A stretch of DNA of 47,345 nt from Pontibacter silvestris (GTDB lineage: Bacteria > Bacteroidota > Bacteroidia > Cytophagales > Hymenobacteraceae). Under the pieces are notes generated by a model. That model made no database searches. It had not been told where the DNA came from and worked only from the letters and a program-made list of their open reading frames with translations. The position numbers were made by a program, and so were the translations under genes. This document shows, piece after piece, positions 35,289-45,324 of the stretch; the stretch's first letter is position 1; each line of letters starts with the position of its first letter. The DNA is taken from NCBI RefSeq assembly GCF_020907275.1, contig NZ_JAJJWI010000026.1, positions 1 to 47,345 on the forward strand. The letters run 5' to 3'.

Positions 35289-35552
35289 GTATGAAATAAT
35301 ATGACAGATAAAGGAGGTGCTGCGGTAAGTGTTTTGATACCGAGATCCTGTGTTTCCACAACATGGTAGCCGAATTCTCCTGATAAGTTTCTTAATGTTA
35401 ACTTATTATTTATAGATTTTAAAAAAGAATTTGATTTTTGTTGTCCACTAAATGTTTTCAGGTAGTTTTTCGGGCAAATCTGCTTTATAAATATCCGCAA
35501 GAGTTTGTAGTTTAAACCCTCCTGAAGTAGATATGACAAGGCATATGGAGTT

Positions 35553-36563
35553 TTACCACATGTACTTAGGGCACACTATCTTACTAGGGTTGTTGAACTT
35601 GAGACCTACCACTACTTCGTGACTAGAGCTATTTATGCTGCTCATTTCAGAGATAGCAAAGTCATAGGAATAGCTTACGTCCAGCAGGTGATTTAGGTAA
35701 ACTCCCACCATCCCTGCCATGGCATCTTTATGGCGATAAGATATTCCGGCCCAAAAGCGCTGGGCATACAGTGCTTTCAAGTTTAAATCAACCGCTGTTT
35801 GCCCGTTTGCCGCGGCTTTGGCCATGACAGACGGTGTCAGAGTTAAACCGGGGGAAACCTGCAAACGGTAGCCTCCCGTGAAATAATAATGTGGCTGTAG
35901 CAAGGCTCGTGGCCCCTGCTGAGCGGCATCAGGTTTCTTGATGCCGCCGCCCAGTAATTGAGTACCGGAAATGCCTATATAGTAGTCCTGCCCGTATAGC
36001 CACAGGCCCAGACCAAGGTTTGTTCGCAGCAGGTTTCCTGTATCCCCAAAAAGTAAAGGGTCGTTTGGTGTCTGTAAAAAAAAGCTATGGTTAACCGCCA
36101 GTTGGGTAAAGCCTGCAGATACCCCGCCAGACAGCGTTGCTCTCTGGGTAAGGGGCAGATGATAGGCATAGCTTAGGTTGAGGGTTGAAGCACGGATCAT
36201 ACCTGCCATGTCCACCTGCGCGATGGCCCCTGCCCCGTGGTGCGGCTTTCTGTAAAAACGGTTATTCCTGTTTACAGTGCTATTCGAGTGAACACGCCTA
36301 TGCTGTAACCTCAACGGCGTTACATTTCTGTCATTTTTATTGAGGGCAGCATGTATGCTCATGTAAAAGGTAGTTGGTGCCCGCTCCAGGCCCACCCATT
36401 GGCTACGGAACCCCGCTCGCACGTCCCCGTAATCTTCTACACCCGCCACAGCCGGGTTAGCAAGATAATTGTTCTGCATGTACTGTGTGAGCTGAGGATG
36501 CTGCTGGGCAGACACCTTACAGCACAGAAAGAAGAGGAACGGTAGCAGTAGGAGTGCTTTCAT
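35553..36563 (-). CDS. PorP/SprF-family type IX secretion protein
   Basis: A 336-residue outer-membrane beta-barrel protein of the PorP/SprF family. The signal peptide ends near VSAQ (about residue 19) and the mature N-terminus has the family pattern HPQLTQYMQNNYLANPAVAG and FRSQWVGLERAPTTFYMS. The C-terminus (SSHEVVVGLKF) is also typical. SprF homologues help surface-bind or secrete one partner protein bearing a type B sorting domain. Here the partner is the large gene immediately upstream, which ends three bases before this start. The pair is thus probably co-transcribed and co-functional. Confidence 0.92.
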   Translation of the reverse strand: MKALLLLPFLFFLCCKVSAQQHPQLTQYMQNNYLANPAVAGVEDYGDVRAGFRSQWVGLERAPTTFYMSIHAALNKNDRNVTPLRLQHRRVHSNSTVNRNNRFYRKPHHGAGAIAQVDMAGMIRASTLNLSYAYHLPLTQRATLSGGVSAGFTQLAVNHSFFLQTPNDPLLFGDTGNLLRTNLGLGLWLYGQDYYIGISGTQLLGGGIKKPDAAQQGPRALLQPHYYFTGGYRLQVSPGLTLTPSVMAKAAANGQTAVDLNLKALYAQRFWAGISYRHKDAMAGMVGVYLNHLLDVSYSYDFAISEMSSINSSSHEVVVGLKFNNPSKIVCPKYMW

Positions 36564-36566
36564 ACC

Positions 36567-39194
36567 TTATTTGATTAAAGTAATGCTACCAGCAACCGGC
36601 TTTTCCCTGCTATCCAGTTTAATGATGTAGTAGTAGGCAGCCATAGGCAGTTCTTTGCCATGGTCGGTGCCGTCCCACGGTATGCCGTATCCCACTGACT
36701 CAAACACCTTGGCTCCCCAGCGGGTAAAGACCTGAATAGTGCATTGGGGGTAGTACTCAATATTCTTGATGTACCAGGTATCATTTATGCCATCGCCGTT
36801 AAAGGTAATGGCATCGGCTGGACGTATGCGGGGCAGCACCGTAATGGTTACCTCATCTGTATAGACACAGCCGGTGGCTGAGGAGACCGTTAGCCTATAT
36901 GTAGTGGTCTTCTGAGGGGTAGCAATGGGATTGGGAATGGAAGGATCGGATAAGCCTGTTGTGGGGGACCACTGGTAGGTAATACCGCCTTTAGCCCTAA
37001 GCACCACATGCTTACCTTGTATAATAGTGGAGTCCTTACCCGCATCAGCCGTAGATGGTTGAACCTCCACTGTTACTTCTGCTCTGGAGCCACTTACACA
37101 ACCACTGCTGTTAATTGTCTGGACATAATATAAGGTGTTAGCAACTAGTGGTGGCGTTTGGAAAGTAGGACCTCTATGCAACAGATTTCCTCCGGCCGGA
37201 TGGTCATACCATTCAAAAGCTACACCTGTTGCGGATGAGGTAGCCTGTAGGGAAGCTGTTGCATCTGGGCATATGGATGCCCCCTTTAACATGGGTAAGT
37301 CGGGCAGTGGGTTAACGGTGATTTTAACCGGGGTGCTTGTATGCTCCAGTTCATCACAGGAGCCAGAAATGCTAACCCGCCTGAACCAGGAGGTCTGCAT
37401 AAGAGCAGGAGGCGAGAATGACTGGCTGGTATTGTCGCCAGGGGCAGCGTTAAATCCTGTCTGGCTGTTGGTCGTGCTTACTTCCCACACATACTTATAT
37501 GAGCCGTTTCCGCCTGCAGGCAGGCTTCCAACCAGTGTGGCGGGTACCTTACCATAGCAAATAACCTGCTCAGATGAAATAATGTTGTTAGCCAAAGTTC
37601 TTTTTTTTATCCTGACTTCGATAGTTTCAGAGCGGCTAACGGTTTTCCCACAGACTACAGAGGTGGCTGTAAACTTAAGTCGGTATGTCGGCGCCTGATT
37701 TGCCCTGCAGTCTATTGGCCAGTTGAATGGAGCTGTTACCCGTCCCTTGTCGCTTGCCTGCTGAAATTGAACGTTCTGGGTGTTCATATCAAAGCCATCA
37801 CCTTGGAGCGAAATAGTAACTTGATCATTGTCAGGGTCTGTTCCAGTCACGTCAAAGGTTAGATCATCTCCATCATATAGCTCAAAGACCCTTTGCTGGT
37901 TTGAAAAAGAGAGTGCCGGCGGTTGGTCAGGGGCAGGCTCCACTATAAACCCAATGCTGACTGTATCCCTTTTTGGTAGTCCGCACCCGTTGTCGCCAAA
38001 GTCGCTCACAATCATATTCATCAAATAGGTTTTACCATCTGAATCGAAACATTCATCGAAACAGATGGAAGCAGTCAAAGTGTCCTGTAGAACTCCTGTG
38101 TTGATAGTTCCGCTGGTCTGGCCCGAGAGGCTGTACCCTTGCTGCGTAAAATTAACAGGCTCGACCTTCAGGGAAAGATTCTCGTTTTTATCAGGATCCG
38201 TGAGAAAAAGCTGAAAGCATCGAGGGCCTTCAGGCTTTACGTGCAGTACCTCCCCCTCCTTATACATGCCGGTGCCCCCGATTCCTTGAGCAGAAATGAT
38301 TGGTAAGTTGTTCTTCGGACAGTCTTTCACCAGCAGCTGAAAGTCTCTTCTTACCTCCCCGATTTTCACCCCGTCACGGAACTCCTGGTAACGTATACCG
38401 AAAATAAACAAGCCTTTAAAACTAGGTGTCACAGTGAGCCTACCGGTACTGCGGTCGATAGCTAGGGGAGGCGTACCTATGATCTGATTGTTGGTGCTGT
38501 ACCCAGGAAGCCAGGGTACCTCAGGGTAAGGCCCCGGGAGTGGGTCAATTAAAGGATTACTGGATGAGGAATTACCATTGAGTGGTGTCACTAAATCATA
38601 TACCACCTCATCGCCATCTGGGTCCGTGGAGGCAAAGTTGTATGAAAATTCCTCTCCCACGCAGGCATAGTCGCTTATAGGAGCAGAAAGAACAGGGGAG
38701 GAGTTTTGGAAGAACTTCCCATTTTGGGCCACTGCCGGAAACTCCATGTAAAATGTCTGCCCGGCAGTGCTTGGTGATGCGATGTTACTTATAGAGCCAT
38801 TACGGCAGCAGCGCTCCCATACGACATAGTACCCGTCAGGGTGATTGAATGTCTCGGGTTCAAGCATGATGTCCTGATAATAAATCAACTTGGATGTTTT
38901 TAACTCACCGGTAGTACATGCTATATTAGCATAGTTTAGGCTTGTGAGGGACCGCAGCGGCAGAAAAGCGGTTCTTACCACTTTGTTAGTGCCCTTCTCA
39001 AATATTTTAACAGTTATGCTGGGGTCTCTTGCATTTGGATTTCCATTTATTTCATCAAAATATAGGTTAAGGATCAGTCTGTAATTGTAGCCTTGCTGAT
39101 GCTGTAACTCAAAGTCACCTCCCGCTAAATGTGATGCGCTGACACGGGCACATGAAATCAGGAATAGGAATAATAGCAGTAAACGTAGCCTCAT
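36567..39194 (-). CDS. Large surface protein with T9SS type B sorting domain
   Basis: An 875-residue exported protein. After a signal peptide (about 1-20, ending VSAS) it begins with HLAGGDFELQH, typical of gliding-motility-associated surface proteins. The middle holds cadherin/Ig-like segments with DPDGDEVVYDL, DPDKNENLSL and DPDNDQVTISL motifs, then PKD/SprB-like segments (about 560-780). The last 90 residues are the CHU_C type B sorting domain: FNGDGINDTWYIKNIEYYP, VFTRWGAKVFES, WDGTD and AAYYYIIKL. It would be secreted by the type IX system and held at the surface with the adjacent PorP/SprF protein, probably as an adhesin. No catalytic domain is visible. Confidence 0.92.
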   Translation of the reverse strand: MRLRLLLLFLFLISCARVSASHLAGGDFELQHQQGYNYRLILNLYFDEINGNPNARDPSITVKIFEKGTNKVVRTAFLPLRSLTSLNYANIACTTGELKTSKLIYYQDIMLEPETFNHPDGYYVVWERCCRNGSISNIASPSTAGQTFYMEFPAVAQNGKFFQNSSPVLSAPISDYACVGEEFSYNFASTDPDGDEVVYDLVTPLNGNSSSSNPLIDPLPGPYPEVPWLPGYSTNNQIIGTPPLAIDRSTGRLTVTPSFKGLFIFGIRYQEFRDGVKIGEVRRDFQLLVKDCPKNNLPIISAQGIGGTGMYKEGEVLHVKPEGPRCFQLFLTDPDKNENLSLKVEPVNFTQQGYSLSGQTSGTINTGVLQDTLTASICFDECFDSDGKTYLMNMIVSDFGDNGCGLPKRDTVSIGFIVEPAPDQPPALSFSNQQRVFELYDGDDLTFDVTGTDPDNDQVTISLQGDGFDMNTQNVQFQQASDKGRVTAPFNWPIDCRANQAPTYRLKFTATSVVCGKTVSRSETIEVRIKKRTLANNIISSEQVICYGKVPATLVGSLPAGGNGSYKYVWEVSTTNSQTGFNAAPGDNTSQSFSPPALMQTSWFRRVSISGSCDELEHTSTPVKITVNPLPDLPMLKGASICPDATASLQATSSATGVAFEWYDHPAGGNLLHRGPTFQTPPLVANTLYYVQTINSSGCVSGSRAEVTVEVQPSTADAGKDSTIIQGKHVVLRAKGGITYQWSPTTGLSDPSIPNPIATPQKTTTYRLTVSSATGCVYTDEVTITVLPRIRPADAITFNGDGINDTWYIKNIEYYPQCTIQVFTRWGAKVFESVGYGIPWDGTDHGKELPMAAYYYIIKLDSREKPVAGSITLIK

Positions 39195-39301
39195 CCTTGA
39201 TTAATTAAAATGGGAAAAAGTAAATTAAAGCCAATATAAGAATTATATTATATTTCTATTGTATTATGTGTTTTTGATTTAAATGACTTTTGGTACTCCT
39301 C

Positions 39302-39772
39302 CTATAAAAGTAATGAAAAGTTGTACTTAGGAACAAAGAATTTGATAGTCATTAGGTGCCTGTCGAGCTTTTTTAAGAAAGACAGTACCTTTTTCACTAG
39401 TCTTGATTATCCCTGCCTGAGTGTGCAGAAGAACCTTTCGGTATGATTGGTGTCTTTCTTCTTGCCTGAGGCTCTGTGCCTCTCAGCCAGTATTGCCTAG
39501 AAGCAGATATCACCTGCTTATTAGCTCCACAACTCATCACTCTCACACTCATATCATCGTAGCGGGGGAGGTGGTAGGCAGCAGTTTTCATGAGCCTGCA
39601 GCTCCCCTCCTGCAGGAGCAGCTAGGGGGGCTTTTCTGCTTTGGGCTCAGGCTTCGGTTCTGCCGCTCAAAGGCAAACTGCCGGGAGCAATCTTTGCACT
39701 TGCTCTGCCGTTGTAGTTTTTTCCATTTTTGACTATATTCGCATTGCCGCAGTAGTAGCATGACCTGTTCAT
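39302..39772 (-). pseudogene. Decayed IS1-family transposase
   Basis: Reading the minus strand in several frames recovers pieces of an IS1 transposase in the right order. From 39772 comes an InsA-like zinc ribbon (MNRSCYYCGNANIVKNGK), then after a frameshift SKCKDCSRQF. Further on is DELWS (39524-39538), the start of the catalytic DExWSFV motif, cut by stop codons and an internal deletion. Then come ERHRASGKKKDTNHTERF and, past an in-frame stop, SRLVKKVLSFLKKLDRHL, matching the InsB C-terminus (HRAxGKxxxxTNxIERxNNTLRQRxSRLVRKxLSFSKK). The element is inactive and much shortened. No terminal repeats were identified. The zinc-ribbon and C-terminal matches are from memory of the family. Confidence 0.8.
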
Positions 39773-39924
39773 GTTGGTAAAAAGTTGTTTTCACTCCTTT
39801 ACAAGACTCCCAATGCTTTGTGCCCCATTTTGTGAGACATTTTTGTCAGTATTTTTCAGGACGAGGCAAGTAGAAATGTCTTGATGCGTAAAGCACATAT
39901 AGCCAATTTTTAAAATTTAAACAG

Positions 39925-39932
39925 TAACTTTG
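39925..39932 (+). promoter_or_regulatory. -7 box for purL
   Basis: TAACTTTG matches the Bacteroidota -7 consensus TAnnTTTG exactly, 20 bases before the purL ATG. An A/T-rich stretch lies upstream, but no perfect -33 TTTG. The short leader is usual for housekeeping genes in this group. Confidence 0.5.
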
Positions 39933-39952
39933 TGGCCTGAAAAAAACTAAGC

Positions 39953-42900
39953 ATGCTTCACTTCTTTTTTAGCCAGCCTGATACAGTTTACGCTCTACAA
40001 ACCGAGCAGGAACTAAGTTCAACCGATATTTCTAAACTTGAATGGCTCTTCGGCGATGCCAAACTAAAGCAGGAAACTACGCTAAGTGGATTCTTTGTTG
40101 GTCCTCGCGCTGCCATGATCACGCCCTGGAGTACCAATGCCGTGGAGATTACGCAGAACATGGACATCCAGGGGATTATCCGCATCGAAGAGTTTAAAGT
40201 AGTTGCAGAAGATTTTACGGGTTACGACCCCATGCTTTCTCAAAAATATGATGGCCTGAACCAGGAGCTTTACACGATCAATATTCAGCCGGAGCCTGTG
40301 CTGCCAATTACGGATATTGCAGCATACAATAAGCAGGAAGGGCTCTCGCTTAGCGAGGAAGAGGTTGAGTACTTAAACCAGCTTTCCGAGAGACTAGGCA
40401 GACCGCTGACTGATTCCGAAGTATTTGGATTCTCGCAGGTAAATTCGGAGCATTGCCGCCATAAGATCTTCAATGGCAAGTTTGTGATTGATGGCGAAGA
40501 AAAACCAAGTTCGCTGTTCAAACTTATCCGTAAAACATCTGAAGCAAACCCGAACGACATTGTTTCGGCTTATAAAGATAACGTTGCCTTTATTAAAGGG
40601 CCAGTGGTGCAGCAGTTTGCCCCTAAACGTGCCGATGTGCCTGACTTCTACCAGACAAGCGATTTTGAATCAGTCATATCCATCAAAGCAGAAACACATA
40701 ACTTCCCGACTACAGTAGAACCATTTAACGGTGCAGCTACCGGTTCTGGTGGAGAAATCAGAGACCGACTGGCTGGTGGCCAGGGAGCGCTTCCGCTTGC
40801 AGGAACAGCTGTTTACATGACCGCTTTTTCGCGCCTGGAAAAAGACCGCCCTTGGGAGAAGGTAACGCAGGAAAGAAACTGGCTGTACCAAACGCCAATA
40901 GATATCCTGATCAAGGCCTCAAACGGCGCAACTGATTTTGGCAACAAGTTCGGACAGCCTCTGATTACTGGATCTGTTTTAACCTTCGAGCACGACGAAA
41001 AAGCTGACGCGGTGGAGGCCCCAAGAAAACTGGGCTACGACAAAGTGATTATGCTGGCCGGTGGCGTTGGCTACGGCAAAGCAAGTCAGGCGCAGAAACA
41101 GCACCCGAAAACCGGCGATAAGATTGTTATACTTGGCGGTGAGAATTACCGCATTGGTATGGGCGGTGCAGCAGTATCTTCTGCTGACACAGGCCAACAC
41201 AGTTCAGGTATTGAGTTGAATGCTATCCAGCGCTCCAACCCTGAGATGCAGAAGCGTGCGGCAAATGCTATTCGCGGCATGGTAGAGAGCGAGCATAATG
41301 CCATTGTCTCCATTCACGACCATGGTGCCGGTGGCCACCTTAACTGCCTTTCTGAATTAGTGGAAGAAACTGGCGGTAAAATTGATCTTGATAAGTTGCC
41401 TGTAGGTGACCCTACCCTTTCTGCCAAAGAGATAATCGGAAACGAGTCGCAGGAGCGTATGGGATTGGTGATAGGAGAAAAAGACATCGCTACCCTGCAA
41501 AAAATAGCGGATCGTGAACGTTCTCCGATGTATACCGTGGGTGATGTTACCGGAGATCATCGCTTCACTTTTGAATCAGCTACTACTGGCCAGAAACCGA
41601 TGGACCTGGAGTTGAGCGACATGTTTGGTAGCTCGCCAAAAGTGGTGATGAACGACAAGACAGTCAACAGATCATATCAGCCAGTAACTTATGATAAGAA
41701 CCAGCTTTATACTTACCTGGAGCAGGTTTTACAGTTAGAAGCCGTAGCCTGTAAAGATTGGCTTACGAATAAAGTAGACCGTTGCGTGGGTGGTCGCGTG
41801 GCAAAACAGCAATGCGCCGGTCCGTTGCAATTGCCGCTGAACAATTGTGGTGTAATGGCCTTAGACTTCCAGGGCAAAGAGGGTGTTGCTACTTCCGTTG
41901 GTCATGCTCCAATTTCAGCACTGATTGACCCCGCAGCTGGTAGCCGCAACGCTATTGGTGAGTCTTTATCGAACATTATTTGGGCTCCTTTGAAAGATGG
42001 ATTACAAAGCGTTTCGCTTTCTGCCAACTGGATGTGGGCTTCTAAAAACGAAGGAGAAGACGCTCGTTTATACAAAGCGGTGGAAGCCTGTTCAGATTTC
42101 GCCATTGCCTTGGGCATCAACATCCCGACTGGCAAAGACTCGCTTTCGATGAAGCAGAAGTATAAAGACGAGGAAGTTATTGCTCCTGGTACTGTCATTA
42201 TCTCAGCTGGTGGCAATTGCAGCAATGTACGTGCGGTAGTGGAGCCAGTGTTGCAGCGCGACGGTGGTAACATCTACTATATTAATCTTTCCAATGATGC
42301 CTTTAAGTTAGGCGGTTCGTCTTTTGCGCAGGTAGTAAACAAAATCGGAAACGAAACTCCGGATGTTACAAACGCTGAACTGTTCAAGAACACCTTCAAC
42401 ACATTGCAAGGCTTGATCAAAGAAGGTAAAATTGAGGCAGGACATGATATTGGCAGTGGCGGTTTGATTACTACCCTGCTGGAGATGTGCTTTGCCGATA
42501 ATAACCTGGGTGCTTCTATTGACTTAAGTTCTCTGGGCGAAGAAGACAGTATTAAAGTGCTTTTTGCTGAAAACATAGGAGTGGTGTTTCAAGCTTCTGC
42601 AGACGTGGAAGCTGTTTTAGAGACGAACAATGTTCCTTTCCGCAGAATTGGTACAAGCACTTCTTCGGCTACTCTTGAGTTAAAAAACGGTGCAGATGCA
42701 TATAGCTTTGACATTGCCCAACTACGTGATACCTGGTTTAAAACATCTTATCTGCTGGATATCAAACAAAGCGGGCCGAAAAGTGCAAAAGAGCGTTTTG
42801 ATAACTATAAAAAGCAGGATCTGATCTACAAATTCCCGGAAGGATTTGATGGCAAAAAGCCAGCGATTGATAACTCTAAGCCAAGAATCAAAGCCGCCAT

Positions 42901-43636
42901 TATTCGTGAGAAAGGAAGTAACTCCGAGCGCGAAATGGCAAACGCTATGTACATGGCAGGCTTCGACGTGAAAGACGTACACATGACGGACCTGATCTCC
43001 GGAAGGGAAACCCTGGAAGATATTCAGTTTATTGGCGCGGTGGGTGGCTTTTCTAACTCAGACGTTTTGGGATCTGCCAAAGGATGGGCTGGAGCCTTTA
43101 TGTTTAACGAGAAAGCCAAAACAGCCATTGAAAACTTCTTTAACCGTGAAGACACTTTATCGGTAGGCATCTGTAACGGTTGTCAGTTGTTTGTGGAGTT
43201 AGGCTTCATCACGATGGGGCATAATAAAAAGGCGGAAATGCTTCATAATGCGAGCCAAAAGCATGAAAGCATCTTTACTTCTTTAAAAATCCATGAGAAC
43301 AAATCAGTTATGCTTTCCAGCCTGGCCGGATGTACACTTGGTGTTTGGGTGTCGCACGGTGAAGGGCGCTTTAGCTTGCCACACACGGAGGATCAATACC
43401 AGATCGTTTCAAAATATGCTTACGATACTTATCCAGCATGTCCGAACGGATCTGACTATAACACGGCCATGATCTGCGATGAAACTGGTCGCCACCTGGT
43501 AATGATGCCGCACATCGAGCGCTCATTATTACAATGGCAGTGGGCACATTATCCAAAAGGCCGCCAGGATGAAGTATCTCCTTGGATGGAAGCTTTCGTA
43601 AATGCAAGAAAGTGGCTTGAAGCTAACGGAAAATAA
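39953..43636 (+). CDS. purL: Phosphoribosylformylglycinamidine synthase (FGAM synthase), long form
   Basis: A 1227-residue cytoplasmic purine-biosynthesis enzyme that converts FGAR, glutamine and ATP to FGAM. It is the large single-chain form: N-terminal PurS-like domain (about 1-150), linker with LGRPLTDSEVFGFSQVNSEHCRHKIF, two synthetase halves (KAETHNFPTTVEPFNGAATGSGGEIRD; later LPTGKDSLSMKQKY-type motif and HDIGSGGLITTLLEM) and a class I glutaminase domain (about 960-1227). The glutaminase nucleophile is Cys1074 in VGICNGCQ, with the HGEGRF and PHIERS motifs after it. All expected parts are intact. It stands alone as a single transcription unit with its own -7 box and a strong terminator, unrelated to its neighbours. 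Confidence 0.97.
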   Translation: MLHFFFSQPDTVYALQTEQELSSTDISKLEWLFGDAKLKQETTLSGFFVGPRAAMITPWSTNAVEITQNMDIQGIIRIEEFKVVAEDFTGYDPMLSQKYDGLNQELYTINIQPEPVLPITDIAAYNKQEGLSLSEEEVEYLNQLSERLGRPLTDSEVFGFSQVNSEHCRHKIFNGKFVIDGEEKPSSLFKLIRKTSEANPNDIVSAYKDNVAFIKGPVVQQFAPKRADVPDFYQTSDFESVISIKAETHNFPTTVEPFNGAATGSGGEIRDRLAGGQGALPLAGTAVYMTAFSRLEKDRPWEKVTQERNWLYQTPIDILIKASNGATDFGNKFGQPLITGSVLTFEHDEKADAVEAPRKLGYDKVIMLAGGVGYGKASQAQKQHPKTGDKIVILGGENYRIGMGGAAVSSADTGQHSSGIELNAIQRSNPEMQKRAANAIRGMVESEHNAIVSIHDHGAGGHLNCLSELVEETGGKIDLDKLPVGDPTLSAKEIIGNESQERMGLVIGEKDIATLQKIADRERSPMYTVGDVTGDHRFTFESATTGQKPMDLELSDMFGSSPKVVMNDKTVNRSYQPVTYDKNQLYTYLEQVLQLEAVACKDWLTNKVDRCVGGRVAKQQCAGPLQLPLNNCGVMALDFQGKEGVATSVGHAPISALIDPAAGSRNAIGESLSNIIWAPLKDGLQSVSLSANWMWASKNEGEDARLYKAVEACSDFAIALGINIPTGKDSLSMKQKYKDEEVIAPGTVIISAGGNCSNVRAVVEPVLQRDGGNIYYINLSNDAFKLGGSSFAQVVNKIGNETPDVTNAELFKNTFNTLQGLIKEGKIEAGHDIGSGGLITTLLEMCFADNNLGASIDLSSLGEEDSIKVLFAENIGVVFQASADVEAVLETNNVPFRRIGTSTSSATLELKNGADAYSFDIAQLRDTWFKTSYLLDIKQSGPKSAKERFDNYKKQDLIYKFPEGFDGKKPAIDNSKPRIKAAIIREKGSNSEREMANAMYMAGFDVKDVHMTDLISGRETLEDIQFIGAVGGFSNSDVLGSAKGWAGAFMFNEKAKTAIENFFNREDTLSVGICNGCQLFVELGFITMGHNKKAEMLHNASQKHESIFTSLKIHENKSVMLSSLAGCTLGVWVSHGEGRFSLPHTEDQYQIVSKYAYDTYPACPNGSDYNTAMICDETGRHLVMMPHIERSLLQWQWAHYPKGRQDEVSPWMEAFVNARKWLEANGK

Positions 43637-43695
43637 TCGATGCGGGATTAACTGATAGCATAACGTATCTCTCAATATAGGGATAACATAGAAGT

Positions 43696-43747
43696 AAAGC
43701 CTCCTGTAAGAAGTGCAGATAAATCTGCTTCTTAAGCAGGAGGCTTT
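43696..43747 (+). terminator. Strong rho-independent terminator of purL
   Basis: AAAGCCTCCTG (43696-43706) pairs with CAGGAGGCTTT (43737-43747); inside it TAAGAAG and GCAGAT pair with ATCTGC and TTCTTA, with small bulges. The long stem ends in a T tract, 60 bases after the purL stop, and the flanking A tract makes it usable from the other strand. Confidence 0.85.
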
Positions 43748-44560
43748 CTAATTACAGCTACTACCAAATCAGATACTGCAGTTTATCTTAACAGCAGGAA
43801 GCTAACAGGTCCATTTTGACTCCAAGCTTCTTAACTGCTTAAACTGGAATTGCAACAATTTACTGTAGGACTTTTCTTAGACAGATGAGCTTTGTTGGAG
43901 GAAGTCTTTCCTCATACTGGCACAGGTACCTAGCGCTGAATATATTCTCTCCTGTAAACGCCCCCCAAGTAAACTAATATGGCCTAATTTACCTTTCCTG
44001 CCATGCTTTGTAGTACAGGTAAACTTTTCAGTTGCTCTCTGAACTCCACCAGGCACGCCACGGAAAAAATGTAACAACAACAGGCACTCACCTAGCGGCT
44101 ACACTACTCAACTCCGCCTATGCGCTAACCCACCACTTTTCCGTTCGCCAAGTCCTGTAGTCAGGTAAAGCCATCTCAGGTCTTGATATAGGTTAGATAT
44201 GACACCCACTGCTCATGCAATATTGTTCTAAACTATTTATATTCCCAAGTTACGTTCTTTAGCTGTATAGGGAAAATGAGAAAGGTTCTCAAAACCCACA
44301 TAAAGTTTACTTTGTTGTAAGGCTCAACAAAAGTTTAATATAGGTTGGTAAACGAAGCTACTGAGGTTAAATGCAACTGAAGGGGGACACTCTTGGTACT
44401 TCGCGGAGTGCGGGAATTATCTGCAGGCTGTTTTCTCTTGACAGGATTAGGTCGTATATGCCATAGTCCAGTTCCGTTTGTACAACCTCCGTTGCAAGAG
44501 TTAAAGATCAAAACAGTACTCGTTAGCACTCTATTTTATATCAGCTCCACAAACCTGTTG
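43748..44560. other. Gene-poor region after purL
   Basis: About 800 bases with no frame I can support. Two short frames exist on the minus strand (43877-44080 and 44335-44529), the second with a CNGGC-like Cys pair, but neither is recognised and both lack start-site or context support. The region looks like accumulated debris next to repeat copies. Confidence 0.45.
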
Positions 44561-44657
44561 CAGGAGACCAGTGCGGGGAAAAGGAGCGGCAATCTCTAGC
44601 ACTTGCTCTTTGCCTGTTTAAGGTTGGCTTCCGCCTTTTCTTGCTCGCAAAGTCTTG
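44561..44657 (+). repeat. Dispersed repeat, copy A (short)
   Basis: Two blocks here recur at 45325-45580 in the same orientation. The right block (44608-44657) matches 45531-45580 at 42 of 50 positions without gaps, sharing TGTTTAAGGTT and GCTTCCGCCT. The left block (44561-44592) shares CAGGAGA, CAG, TGC and AGGAGCGG with 45325-45357. Copy A lacks about 160 bases present between the blocks in copy B. Part of the left block also resembles the zinc-ribbon section of the IS1 relic (AATCT then GCACTTGCTCT), though weakly. Confidence 0.7.
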
Positions 44658-44759
44658 TTTTTGCTGCTTATACCCAACTCCCGTTAAAAAGCCTTAATTA
44701 ACAAATCAAATACTTTATATAATCCAAATTTAGTTCAATCACATCAGCAAAACATCTAT

Positions 44760-44767
44760 TACTTTTG
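44760..44767 (+). promoter_or_regulatory. -7 box for the small lipoprotein gene
   Basis: TACTTTTG matches TAnnTTTG exactly, 55 bases before the start codon. The -33 position has only TTTAG at a slightly long distance. Confidence 0.45.
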
Positions 44768-44822
44768 TAATTGAATTTTATTTATAACAACCCTCTTTCA
44801 ACCCTAATTCAAAATTCCTTTC

Positions 44823-45269
44823 ATGAACATGAGAAGGATTCTAGCCTACTTTTTATGCCTATGTCTGCTCACCTCCTTTACAAGTTGCGACATGGAAGAT
44901 GATGAGCTCTCTGAGCTTGTTACCGCTAATTTTGTAGAAGGTAATTGGATACTCACCGACTTGATTTATGAGGAGTATTACGATGGCCAGCTAGATACAG
45001 GCAATGGAGAACATGAAACCCCTAATGCCCCTGTTACCATGGCAAACGGAAAGCTCATGTCACCGGGAGAAACTACTGCCGACTACGTTCTAACAGAAGT
45101 TGATGGTAAAGATTACATCGTTATTACTGAAGAAGGCAAAGACAAAGGCACCTTCGAGATCACAAAGTTAACCACTGAAGAAATGGAGTGGGTGATCGAA
45201 AAAATGGGAGAATCTACCCGTGGTACTTACAAAGGTGTTTCTACCTATAAGTTTACAAGAGCAGAATAA
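44823..45269 (+). CDS. Small lipocalin-like lipoprotein
   Basis: A 148-residue lipoprotein with signal peptide and lipobox FTSC (Cys22), then DMEDDELSE, an acidic surface-export-like stretch. The rest has GNWILTDLIYEEYYDG, DYVLTEVDGKDYIVIT and a final STYKFTRAE strand, a pattern like the lipocalin-family and DUF5004-type small proteins of Bacteroidota (W..t....y G..e...t). The lipocalin call is by general pattern only. It has its own promoter and is flanked on both sides by the two copies of a dispersed repeat. Its function is unknown. Confidence 0.75.
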   Translation: MNMRRILAYFLCLCLLTSFTSCDMEDDELSELVTANFVEGNWILTDLIYEEYYDGQLDTGNGEHETPNAPVTMANGKLMSPGETTADYVLTEVDGKDYIVITEEGKDKGTFEITKLTTEEMEWVIEKMGESTRGTYKGVSTYKFTRAE

Positions 45270-45324
45270 CTTCTTTAACCTTTTTTTCTAAAAGCTCGGG
45301 AACGATGTTTTCGGGCTCTTTTTT

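Noticed and set aside
35285..35539. 84-codon minus-strand frame between the PorP/SprF gene and the TonB receptor
   Set aside because: AT-rich, no recognisable pattern; most likely leader DNA of the receptor gene.
37135..37557. 140-codon plus-strand frame inside the large T9SS protein gene
   Set aside because: Antisense shadow of the Ig-like repeat region.
39397..39794. Two short minus-strand frames (64 and 68 codons)
   Set aside because: They are out-of-frame readings of the IS1 relic, not separate genes.
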